Positions 1 through 5,389 of a DNA stretch of 9,705 bases are shown here, one piece after another. Both the position numbers and the translations under genes were made by a program. Below the pieces are notes generated by a model. The model had not been told where the DNA came from. It searched no databases and saw only the letters and a program-made list of their open reading frames with translations. This DNA comes from Actinomycetes bacterium (GTDB lineage Bacteria > Actinomycetota > Actinomycetes > Mycobacteriales > Mycobacteriaceae), in assembly GCA_023460175.1 (NCBI GenBank), contig JAEWRC010000045.1, positions 1 to 9,705 on the forward strand, read 5' to 3'. Positions within the stretch are counted from its first letter, which is position 1. Every line of letters begins with the position of its first letter.

Positions 1-315
1 CAGCAGGCCGGTGCTCAGCGTCCAGACCAAAACGACGGGCACGAACAGCCAGGTGTGCGGCGAGGTCAGGTGCCCGAGGAACGTCGCCACGCCCAGTCCC
101 AACACCACGGCGCACACCATCGGAAGAAGTCGACGGATCGCGCTGTCCTGCAGGGCGGTGGCGCCGACCACCGCGGCGCTGCCGGCCGCCGCGACCGCCG
201 CCGCGGGCGAGGCCCACTGCAGCGCGACGGCCGCGACCAGCAGCACGGGAAGCAGAGTGCGGGCCACTTCGCCGACGTACGGCCATGAATGCGGGAGGGC
301 GGGGCCCCTGAACAT
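1..315 (-). CDS. FUSC-like integral membrane protein (N-terminal part, cut by window edge)
   Basis: The reverse strand is open from an ATG at 315 to the window edge, giving 105 residues with no stop. The protein is strongly hydrophobic after a short N-terminal tail: membrane segments are visible at about residues 19-35, 37-50, 64-82 and 88-105. The stretch after the second segment (ALQDSAIRRLLP, about residues 54-65) is a short charged turn between helices. This resembles the N-terminal half of FUSC/aromatic-acid-exporter-like membrane proteins, which would place it in the inner membrane as a possible exporter. That family call is from appearance only. I chose the ATG at 315 over the in-frame ATG at 324 because a CATAAT -10 element ends 7 nt before 315 and would make the message leaderless; 324 lies inside that element. 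The gene diverges from the EthD-like gene with only 34 nt between start codons. Confidence 0.6.
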   Translation of the reverse strand, partial: MFRGPALPHSWPYVGEVARTLLPVLLVAAVALQWASPAAAVAAAGSAAVVGATALQDSAIRRLLPMVCAVVLGLGVATFLGHLTSPHTWLFVPVVLVWTLSTGLL

Positions 316-322
316 GGCTGTC

Positions 323-328
323 ATTATG
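323..328 (-). promoter_or_regulatory. -10 element of leaderless promoter for the FUSC-like gene
   Basis: On the minus strand this reads CATAAT, five of six matches to TATAAT. It is followed by 7 nt and then the ATG at 315, so transcription would start at or next to the start codon. I see no clear -35. It lies only 8 nt from the -10 of the oppositely directed EthD-like gene, so the two promoters overlap. Confidence 0.4.
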
Positions 329-336
329 CCGCTCGG

Positions 337-342
337 TAGGTT
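337..342 (+). promoter_or_regulatory. -10 element of leaderless promoter for the EthD-like gene
   Basis: TAGGTT fits the mycobacterial TANNNT -10 pattern. It is followed by exactly 7 nt and a GTG at 350, so the predicted transcript starts at the start codon. No convincing -35 is visible. This spacing is the reason for preferring GTG 350 over the in-frame ATG at 326, which has no ribosome binding site. Confidence 0.45.
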
Positions 343-349
343 CGCGGTC

Positions 350-1057
350 GTGGAGAAGGTGATCCTGGTCGCGCGCGTCGCCGCCGCGGACGACGCCTGG
401 TGTGCGCGACTGCGCGGCCCGGTCGCCGAGGAACTGCTCGATCTGGGTCTGCCCGGACTTGTCGTGAACGTCAAGGATTCTGCGGTGCGCGACTCCTTGA
501 TGACACTGACCACCCTGGATCCGCCGGTGACGGCGGTGGTGAGCCTGTGGACCGATCAGCATTACGGACCGCAGGTCGACGCTGCGCTGCAGCGGCTGGC
601 ACGCGAATCCGACGCTATCGCGGGCTATCTGGTCACCGAGTCGGTGCCGCTGCGCGCCCCTGAGGTCGAATTGGGTGCCCGCACACCGGGATTGGCCAAT
701 GTCGCGTTGCTGCGCCGGCCGCCCGAACTCGACGAGTCCACCTGGCGCACCCGCTGGCATCGCGACCACACCCGGGTGGCCCTCGAGACCCAGGCGACCT
801 TCGGCTACACGCAGAACGCCGTCGTGCGGGCGCTGAGTCCGGACGCGCCCGCGGTGGATGCCATCGTCGAGGAACTGTTTCCCGACGCCGCGGTCACCGA
901 CATCAAGGCGTTCTTCGGCGCGGCCGACGACCGCGATCTCGCCGATCGTATCGAGCGCATGGTCGCCAGCACGTCGGCGTTCGGTGCGAACCGCGACGTC
1001 GACACGGTGCCGACGAGTCGTTACGTACTGCGGTCCCCGTGGCGGGCCGCTGGGTAG
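350..1057 (+). CDS. EthD-like (dimeric alpha-beta barrel) protein
   Basis: The product has 235 residues and no signal peptide or membrane segment, so it is probably cytoplasmic. It looks like two ferredoxin-like halves. The second half, from about residue 118, has the sequence LRRPPELDESTWRTRWHRDH (about 121-140), which resembles the W-x(5)-H element of EthD-type domains ("hatched helix plus His"). EthD-fold proteins often sit beside oxidative or acyl-CoA degradation genes, and the precise reaction is usually unknown; I assign none here. It is followed after 11 nt by the enoyl-CoA isomerase-like gene on the same strand, suggesting a shared pathway. The start is GTG 350, judged from the leaderless -10 at 337-342; ATG 326 is the alternative and would add 8 residues. 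A much longer upstream extension is possible in frame but would run antisense through the FUSC-like gene, so I rejected it. Confidence 0.65.
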   Translation: MEKVILVARVAAADDAWCARLRGPVAEELLDLGLPGLVVNVKDSAVRDSLMTLTTLDPPVTAVVSLWTDQHYGPQVDAALQRLARESDAIAGYLVTESVPLRAPEVELGARTPGLANVALLRRPPELDESTWRTRWHRDHTRVALETQATFGYTQNAVVRALSPDAPAVDAIVEELFPDAAVTDIKAFFGAADDRDLADRIERMVASTSAFGANRDVDTVPTSRYVLRSPWRAAG

Positions 1058-1060
1058 GCT
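1055..1060 (+). promoter_or_regulatory. -10 element upstream of the enoyl-CoA isomerase-like gene, overlapping the preceding stop codon
   Basis: TAGGCT matches TANNNT and is 8 nt upstream of GTG 1069. Its first three bases are the TAG stop codon of the EthD-like gene. It could give the downstream gene its own leaderless transcript in addition to read-through from the gene before. The spacing is one base longer than ideal. Confidence 0.35.
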
Positions 1061-1068
1061 CTGCGCTC

Positions 1069-1824
1069 GTGACGCTGACGATCACCGACGACAACCGGAT
1101 CCGCACGCTGACGATCGACCGACCGGAGGCGCTGAACGCGTTCGACGAGGCGTTGTACGACGCCACCACGGTCGCGCTGCGGGCGGCCGCCGAGGACCCC
1201 GAGGTCTCGGTGCTGCTGCTGACCGGCACCGGGCGCTCGTTCAGCGCCGGAACCGACCTGGCCGAGATGCAGGCCCGCGTCACCGATCCGGGCTTCACTC
1301 CCGGCAGGTACGGCTTCCTGGGCATGGTCGACGCGCTCGCCGAGTTCCCCAAGCCGCTGATCTGTGCGGTCAATGGATTCGGAATCGGTATCGGCGCAAC
1401 GATTCTGGGCTTCGCGGATCTGGCTTTCATGGCCACCACGGCACGGCTGAAGTGCCCGTTCACCAGCCTGGGGGTGGCCCCGGAGGCAGCATCGTCGTAT
1501 CTGCTGCCGCAGTTGATCGGCCGGCAGAACGCGGCCTGGGTGCTGATGTCCTCGGAGTGGATCGGCGCGCAGGAGGCTCGGGAGATGGGCCTGGTGTGGA
1601 AGGTCTGCGAACCCGACGATCTGTTACCGGAGGCGCGCCGCCACGCCGAGGTGCTCGCGTCGCGTCCGCTGAGCAGCCTGATGGCTGTCAAGCGCACGAT
1701 GACCGCACCGCTCGTCGCGGAGGTGGCGGCGGCGCGCAAGCGGGAGAACGCGTGCTTCGCGGAGTTGATGGGTGGGGCCGACAACGCGAGCGCGCTGGCC
1801 GATTTCAACCAGGCGAAAAGTTAG
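1069..1824 (+). CDS. Crotonase-family delta3-delta2-enoyl-CoA isomerase (ECI2/Eci1 type)
   Basis: The product has 251 residues and a complete crotonase fold, including the oxyanion-hole loops FSAGTDL (residues 58-64) and NGFGIGIGAT (102-111). Canonical enoyl-CoA hydratases use two Glu residues; at the aligned positions this protein has Thr111 and Phe131. The segment PFTSLGVAPEAASSYLLP (about 130-147) closely follows the ECI2/yeast Eci1 pattern (PFSxLGxxPEGxSS), where the Glu in the PE pair is the catalytic base; here that is Glu139. I therefore infer isomerisation of 3-enoyl-CoA to trans-2-enoyl-CoA, an auxiliary step in beta-oxidation of unsaturated acyl chains. Automatic pipelines would probably call it an enoyl-CoA hydratase. 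The start is GTG 1069; the in-frame GTG 1039 lies inside the upstream gene. Its stop overlaps the convergent bfd stop by 4 nt. Confidence 0.8.
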   Translation: MTLTITDDNRIRTLTIDRPEALNAFDEALYDATTVALRAAAEDPEVSVLLLTGTGRSFSAGTDLAEMQARVTDPGFTPGRYGFLGMVDALAEFPKPLICAVNGFGIGIGATILGFADLAFMATTARLKCPFTSLGVAPEAASSYLLPQLIGRQNAAWVLMSSEWIGAQEAREMGLVWKVCEPDDLLPEARRHAEVLASRPLSSLMAVKRTMTAPLVAEVAAARKRENACFAELMGGADNASALADFNQAKS

Positions 1825-2009
1825 CTGGCGGCGACGCTGTTCACCTTGGCGGACTCGGCCTCGATGATCGCGCGGACCGTGCGGCGGCAGCGTCCGCAGT
1901 CCGTACCGGCCCCGCACGCGACCGCGACCTGCTTGGATGTGCAGGCCCCCCGGGCCACGGCATCGGCCACTTCGTGGCTGGTGGCGCCGGTGCAGAGGCA
2001 GACGAACAC
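1821..2009 (-). CDS. bfd: Bacterioferritin-associated ferredoxin (Bfd-like [2Fe-2S] protein)
   Basis: This is a 62-residue protein of the BFD-like [2Fe-2S] family. The four cluster ligands are visible as Cys4-x-Cys6 and Cys38-x-x-Cys41, the same positions and spacing as in E. coli Bfd; two further cysteines (23 and 32) are not part of the standard set. Bfd docks on bacterioferritin and passes electrons to the core so that stored iron is reduced and released. The start is GTG 2009, with a strong AAGGAGG ribosome binding site 8 nt upstream. It is divergent from bfrA, its presumed partner, across a region rich in iron boxes. The box nearest bfd overlaps its likely -10, consistent with repression by IdeR-Fe when iron is plentiful. 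It is convergent with, and overlaps by 4 nt, the enoyl-CoA isomerase-like gene. Confidence 0.9.
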   Translation of the reverse strand: MFVCLCTGATSHEVADAVARGACTSKQVAVACGAGTDCGRCRRTVRAIIEAESAKVNSVAAS

Positions 2010-2017
2010 TGGCGGTG

Positions 2018-2024
2018 CCTCCTT
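2018..2024 (-). promoter_or_regulatory. Ribosome binding site of bfd
   Basis: On the minus strand this is AAGGAGG, 8 nt before the GTG at 2009. It is the strongest Shine-Dalgarno in the window and settles the bfd start. It contrasts with the leaderless genes around it: bfd and bfrA have real 5' leaders, the others mostly do not. Confidence 0.8.
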
Positions 2025-2053
2025 GCTGAAATCGATGGCCGCGAACTTCGCGA

Positions 2054-2072
2054 TTAGCGCAGTCTAACCTAA
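2054..2072. promoter_or_regulatory. IdeR-type iron box 1 (bfd-proximal)
   Basis: On the minus strand the 19 bases read TTAGGTTAGACTGCGCTAA, 15 of 19 identical to the IdeR consensus TTAGGTTAGGCTAACCTAA, with the whole left half perfect. It contains the likely bfd -10 (TAGACT, minus strand, plus positions 2061-2066). Bound IdeR-Fe should therefore block bfd transcription. Confidence 0.75.
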
Positions 2073-2082
2073 CTTCTGCGCT

Positions 2083-2101
2083 ATTGGTAGGGCTACCTAC
2101 C
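2083..2101. promoter_or_regulatory. Weaker third iron-box-like dyad
   Basis: A perfect dyad GGTAGGGCTACC lies at 2086-2097. The surrounding 19 bases match the IdeR consensus at about 10 positions. Its centre is about 29 bp from box 1 and 24 bp from box 2. It shares the motif TACCTACCC with box 2, so it may be an additional, low-affinity IdeR site. Confidence 0.35.
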
Positions 2102-2106
2102 CTCAG

Positions 2107-2125
2107 CTATGTGAGGCTTACCTAC
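2107..2125. promoter_or_regulatory. IdeR-type iron box 2 (bfrA-proximal)
   Basis: CTATGTGAGGCTTACCTAC matches the IdeR consensus at 14 of 19 positions, with the core AGGCT-ACCTA preserved. It lies about 57 bp upstream of the predicted bfrA -10 (2182-2187). That is too far to block RNA polymerase, and fits the known role of IdeR as an activator of bfrA in M. tuberculosis. Confidence 0.65.
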
Positions 2126-2181
2126 CCGACACTGTTTGCGGTGCCGGTGCGTTTCGGCGTGTTTTCTCCCCGGAACTGGGC

Positions 2182-2187
2182 TAGATT
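2182..2187 (+). promoter_or_regulatory. Probable -10 element of bfrA
   Basis: TAGATT fits TANNNT and predicts a transcription start near 2194, leaving a leader of about 74 nt before ATG 2268. The -35 is poor (GTGTTT at 2159-2164 with 17-bp spacing), as expected for a promoter that needs an activator. Confidence 0.4.
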
Positions 2188-2202
2188 CGAAGCACGCGGT
2201 GG

Positions 2203-2221
2203 CGACGTTCAGCCCACGTCG
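2203..2221 (+). other. Hairpin in the predicted bfrA 5' leader
   Basis: The arms CGACGT and ACGTCG are perfectly complementary (6 bp) around a 7-nt loop. They fall inside the predicted bfrA leader, about 36 nt before the ribosome binding site. It may be a structural element or a chance palindrome. No T-run follows, so it is not an obvious terminator. Confidence 0.3.
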
Positions 2222-2267
2222 ACTGCGGTTTCTACTCCCTAGACAGCCCTGGTGCGAGGAGAAGGCA

Positions 2268-2747
2268 ATGCAAGGCGATCCAGAAGTGCTCAAGTTGCTC
2301 AACGAGCAGCTTTCGAGCGAATTGACGGCCATCAACCAGTACTTCCTGCACTCGAAGATGCAGGACAACTGGGGCTTCACCGAACTGGCGGCGCACACCC
2401 GGGCCGAGTCCTTCGATGAGATGCGGCACGCCGAGGCCATCACCGACCGAATCCTGCTGCTCGACGGCCTGCCGAACTATCAGCGGCTGTTCTCGCTGCG
2501 GGTCGGTCAAACGCTGCGCGAGCAGTTCGAGGCGGACCTGGCCATCGAGTACGAGGTGCTCGAGCGGCTGCGGCCCGGCGTGATCATGTGCCGGGAGAAG
2601 CGGGACAGCACCAGCGCGTCGCTGCTGGAAGGCATCATCGCCGACGAGGAGTCGCACGTCGACTACCTCGAGACGCAGCTGCAGCTGATGGACAAGCTCG
2701 GCGAGGAGCTCTACTCCGCGCAGTGCGTGTCGCGCCCGCCGAGCTGA
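2268..2747 (+). CDS. bfrA: Bacterioferritin BfrA (haem-binding ferritin)
   Basis: The product has 159 residues, the exact length of M. tuberculosis BfrA, and I recognise the sequence from end to end (ending ELYSAQCVSRPP). It forms a 24-subunit iron-storage cage in the cytoplasm. The di-iron ferroxidase ligands are all present: Glu18, Glu51, His54, Glu94, Glu127 and His130, with Tyr25 nearby. Met52, the axial ligand of the haem shared between two subunits, is also present. The start is ATG 2268, preceded by GAGGAGAAGG about 3-12 nt upstream. The longer in-frame extension to 2136 covers promoter DNA and was rejected. It diverges from bfd; the iron boxes between them predict activation of bfrA when iron is high. 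A nested inverted repeat follows the stop codon by 1 nt. Confidence 0.97.
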   Translation: MQGDPEVLKLLNEQLSSELTAINQYFLHSKMQDNWGFTELAAHTRAESFDEMRHAEAITDRILLLDGLPNYQRLFSLRVGQTLREQFEADLAIEYEVLERLRPGVIMCREKRDSTSASLLEGIIADEESHVDYLETQLQLMDKLGEELYSAQCVSRPPS

Positions 2748-2748
2748 T

Positions 2749-2787
2749 CCGGTCAATTCGTATAGCTCTGCTAACAAAATTGGCCGG
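2749..2787 (+). terminator. Nested inverted repeat after bfrA: terminator or operator for the transporter gene
   Basis: The outer arms CCGGTCAATT (2749-2758) and AATTGGCCGG (2778-2787) pair over 10 bp with one G-U wobble. Inside the 19-nt loop, TAGC and GCTA (2763-2766 and 2770-2773) form a second small stem around TCT. There is no T-run, but mycobacterial terminators often lack one. Because it fills most of the 58-nt gap to the transporter gene, it could equally be a binding site for a regulator of that gene. Confidence 0.45.
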
Positions 2788-2805
2788 GGTGCCGATACAC
2801 CCCGC

Positions 2806-4845
2806 ATGACCAGTTCCACGCGCGTGTCCGCCGCGGACGCGGGCAGCGCGCTCGGCAGGCGACGCCGCAATCTCATCTTCGTTGCGGTCCTGCTGGGCAT
2901 GCTGCTCGCGGCGTTGGACCAGACCATCGTCGCGACCACGCTGCCGACGGTGGTCGCCGACCTCGGCGGCGCCGGCCATCAGGCCTGGGTGGTCACCAGC
3001 TACCTGCTGGCCTCCACGATCGCCACCGCCGTCGTCGGCAAGCTCGGCGACCTGTTCGGCCGCAAGGCCGTCTTCCAGGTGTCGGTGGTCATCTTCCTGG
3101 CCGGCTCGATCCTGTGCGGGCTGGCCGGTTCGATGGGCGCGCTGGTGGCCGCCCGTGCGGTGCAGGGCATCGGCGGCGGCGCGATCATGGTCACCGCCAT
3201 GGCCGTGATCGGCGAGGTGATCCCGCTGCGCGAGCGTGGCCGCTACCAGGGCGCCCTCGGTGCGGTGTTCGGCGTCACCACCGTCATCGGGCCGCTGCTC
3301 GGCGGATTCTTCACCGACCACCTGACCTGGCGCTGGGCGTTCTGGATCAACCTGCCGGTGGCGGTGCTGGTGTTCGCGGTCGCGGCGGTGGCCATCCCGG
3401 CGCTCGGTGAGAAGTCCCGCCCGCGGATCGACTACGCCGGCATCGTGCTGGTGGGGCTGGGCGCCTCGGGGCTGACGCTGGCCACCAGCTGGGGCGGCGG
3501 GGAGTACGCCTGGTCCTCGCCGATGATCATCGGCCTGTTCGTCGGTTCGGCCGTGGCGCTGGTCGGGTTCGTGGCGGTCGAAGTGCGCGCCACCGAACCC
3601 ATCCTGCCGATGCGGCTGTTTGCCAACCCGGTGTTCACCGTCTGCTGCGTCCTGGCGTTCATCGTCGGCTTCGCGATGCTCGGCGCGATGACCTTCCTGC
3701 CGACCTACATGCAGTTCGTGGACGGGGTGTCGGCCACCGAGTCCGGTCTGCGCACCCTGCCCATGGTGGTCGGTCTGCTGATCACGTCGATCGGCAGCGG
3801 CTCACTCGTCGGGCGAACCGGTCGCTACAAGATCTTCCCGGTGCTGGGCACGGCCATCATGGCGGTCGGTTTCTTCCTGCTGTCGCGGATGAACGTCGAG
3901 ACCCCGCTGTGGCGCGAGGCGCTGTACCTGTTCGTGCTGGGCACCGGCATCGGGATGTGCATGCAGGTGCTGGTCCTGACGGTGCAGAACACCACCGATC
4001 TCGCCGACCTCGGCGTCGCGACCTCCGGCGTCACGTTCTTCCGGGCCATCGGTAGCTCGTTCGGCGCGGCGATCTTCGGGTCGCTGTTCGCCAACTTCCT
4101 GGCCGCCCGCATCCCCGCCGCGTTGGTGGCCTCCGGGGCCCCGCCGGAGGCCGCCGAATCCCCGCAGGCGCTGCATCGGCTCTCCGCCGAGATGGCCCGC
4201 CCGATCGTCGATGCCTACTCCGAGTCGTTGGGCACCGTGTTCCTGTTCGCGGTGCCGGTGGCGGTGCTCGGCTTCGTGGTCTCGCTGTTCCTGAAGGAGG
4301 TGCCGCTGCGCGAGACCGAGGCCGCCGCGGCGGGCGATCTGGGCGAGGGCTTCGGCATGCCCGGCGCCGAATCGGGGGAGAAGATCCTCGAGGTCGCCAT
4401 CGGCCGGTTGTTCCGCGATGCGCCGGAGATCCGGCTGCGGTATCTGGCGGCGGCACACCGCTGGGATCTGGACGTGCCGCAGCTGTGGGCGCTGCTGCAC
4501 GTCTATCGGCACCAGCAGGTCTACGGTTCGGCGGAGCTGACCCGGATCGGCGAGCGGCTGCGGGTGCCCCGGGAGGTGCTCGAGCCGACGTTCGATGCGC
4601 TCGTCGAGCGGGGCTGCGTGCGGCGCGCCGGTGCGGAACTCGCGCTGACGCCGGCCGGCAATGACCGGGTCGACGCGGTGTCGTCGGCCATCGTCGAGCA
4701 GATCGTGGCGAAGCTGGCCACCTCGCCGTCCTTCGACGGCCGCCCGGATCGCCAGCAGGTCACCGCGGCGCTGGACCGCATCGCGCACCGCATGCTGGTG
4801 CAGCGGGACTGGTACGACACCGCCGCCGCGGCGGGCAAAAACTAG
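2806..4845 (+). CDS. DHA2-family drug efflux transporter (MFS, 14 TM) with C-terminal winged-helix-like extension
   Basis: The product has 679 residues. Residues 1-20 are a short cytoplasmic tail; about 14 hydrophobic helices run to about residue 498. DHA2 hallmarks are visible: Asp38 in the first helix (ALDQTIVATTLP), motif A GKLGDLFGRK (78-87), the fifth-helix antiporter motif ending in IGPLLGG (161-167), and WRWAFWINLPV (175-185). It should be a proton-coupled multidrug or lipophilic-compound exporter in the inner membrane. The last 170 residues (about 510-679) are soluble. Residues about 552-620 look like a winged helix: helices around LWALLHVYRHQQVYG, then SAELTRIGERLRVPREVLEPTFDALVERG split by a turn, then a beta wing ending LTPAG. 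Size and position after bfrA match M. tuberculosis Rv1877 (about 687 residues). The ATG at 2806 has no ribosome binding site and no clear -10, so the start is fairly but not fully certain. Its TAG stop is part of the KstR-like site. Confidence 0.9.
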   Translation: MTSSTRVSAADAGSALGRRRRNLIFVAVLLGMLLAALDQTIVATTLPTVVADLGGAGHQAWVVTSYLLASTIATAVVGKLGDLFGRKAVFQVSVVIFLAGSILCGLAGSMGALVAARAVQGIGGGAIMVTAMAVIGEVIPLRERGRYQGALGAVFGVTTVIGPLLGGFFTDHLTWRWAFWINLPVAVLVFAVAAVAIPALGEKSRPRIDYAGIVLVGLGASGLTLATSWGGGEYAWSSPMIIGLFVGSAVALVGFVAVEVRATEPILPMRLFANPVFTVCCVLAFIVGFAMLGAMTFLPTYMQFVDGVSATESGLRTLPMVVGLLITSIGSGSLVGRTGRYKIFPVLGTAIMAVGFFLLSRMNVETPLWREALYLFVLGTGIGMCMQVLVLTVQNTTDLADLGVATSGVTFFRAIGSSFGAAIFGSLFANFLAARIPAALVASGAPPEAAESPQALHRLSAEMARPIVDAYSESLGTVFLFAVPVAVLGFVVSLFLKEVPLRETEAAAAGDLGEGFGMPGAESGEKILEVAIGRLFRDAPEIRLRYLAAAHRWDLDVPQLWALLHVYRHQQVYGSAELTRIGERLRVPREVLEPTFDALVERGCVRRAGAELALTPAGNDRVDAVSSAIVEQIVAKLATSPSFDGRPDRQQVTAALDRIAHRMLVQRDWYDTAAAAGKN

Positions 4846-4856
4846 AACACGTTCCA
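4843..4856. promoter_or_regulatory. KstR-type operator
   Basis: TAGAACACGTTCCA fits the KstR consensus TNNAACNNGTTNNA at every fixed position and has a GAAC-NN-GTTC dyad. It covers about -45 to -32 relative to the predicted start at 4888, so a bound TetR-type protein would block the -35 region of the AhpD-like gene. KstR represses sterol-catabolism genes in mycobacteria and is released by a cholesterol-derived CoA thioester. The first three bases are the stop codon of the transporter gene. Confidence 0.6.
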
Positions 4857-4874
4857 ATGATGTCGCCGCGCGCG

Positions 4875-4880
4875 TAGCAT
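4875..4880 (+). promoter_or_regulatory. -10 element of leaderless promoter for the AhpD-like gene
   Basis: TAGCAT fits TANNNT and is followed by exactly 7 nt and the ATG at 4888, giving a leaderless message. No Shine-Dalgarno is present. The KstR-type palindrome sits 18 bp upstream, at the -35 position. Confidence 0.55.
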
Positions 4881-4887
4881 CGCGCTC

Positions 4888-5382
4888 ATGAGCCGAATCG
4901 GAGACTTTCCCGACGACGACGTCGCGGGCTGGCTGCTCAAATCGCCCGACATCGGGGGCGCGATGGCCGGCTTCACCCATGCCGTCTACAACCAGAACCG
5001 GTTGCCGATGCGGGTCCGGGAGTTGGCGCGCATTGTGATCGCGCACGCCAACGAGTGCGCGGTGTGCATCAACACTCGCGACGCCGACGGTCCGGCCGCC
5101 GGGGTGGACGAGGAACTCTACGACCACGCGCACGACTGGCGCACCTGGCCGGGCTACAGCGAACAGGAGCGCATCGCCGCCGAGTTCGCCCACCGGTTTG
5201 CCACCGGGCACACCGAACTGCGCGACGATGAGGACTTCTGGGCCCGCGCCGCCGAGCATTACTCCGACGAGCTGTTGACCGACCTGGCGCTGTCCTGCGC
5301 GATGTGGGTCGGCATGGGGCGGATGCTGCGCACCCTCGACATCGGCCAGACCTGCGCGCTGACCATCCCGGCGCGGGCCTGA
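4888..5382 (+). CDS. AhpD-like / carboxymuconolactone decarboxylase family protein
   Basis: The product has 164 residues and is an all-helical soluble protein. The AhpD-type core is visible as RELARIVIAHANECAVC: Glu45, then Cys57-x-x-Cys60, with the Glu-to-Cys spacing of 12 as in AhpD. The His that normally follows the second Cys by four residues is Arg64 here. Members of this family are peroxidase-linked disulphide reductases, decarboxylases or uncharacterised; the CxxC suggests a redox role, but the missing His makes alkylhydroperoxidase activity uncertain. The promoter is leaderless with a KstR-type operator, pointing to sterol or lipid catabolism as context. It is convergent with the NTF2-like gene; only 7 nt separate the two stop codons. 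Confidence 0.85.
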   Translation: MSRIGDFPDDDVAGWLLKSPDIGGAMAGFTHAVYNQNRLPMRVRELARIVIAHANECAVCINTRDADGPAAGVDEELYDHAHDWRTWPGYSEQERIAAEFAHRFATGHTELRDDEDFWARAAEHYSDELLTDLALSCAMWVGMGRMLRTLDIGQTCALTIPARA

Positions 5383-5389
5383 CGGACCT

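Noticed and set aside
11..349. N-terminal extension of the EthD-like frame to position 11
   Set aside because: This part is antisense to a hydrophobic, well-formed membrane protein start and has no family resemblance; the leaderless -10 before GTG 350 explains the true start.
858..2057. 399-residue plus-strand frame across EthD-like, isomerase and bfd region
   Set aside because: It overlaps three supported genes in another frame and its product is Arg/Gly rich without a domain.
2136..2267. 44-residue extension of BfrA
   Set aside because: It covers the promoter and leader; BfrA starts at MQGDP with a good ribosome binding site and the family length is exactly 159.
3802..5259. 485-residue open frame on the minus strand across the transporter tail and AhpD-like gene
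   Set aside because: It is antisense to two well-supported genes; its product is low-complexity (Arg, Gly, His, Pro rich) with no recognisable domain, as expected for a GC-rich shadow frame.
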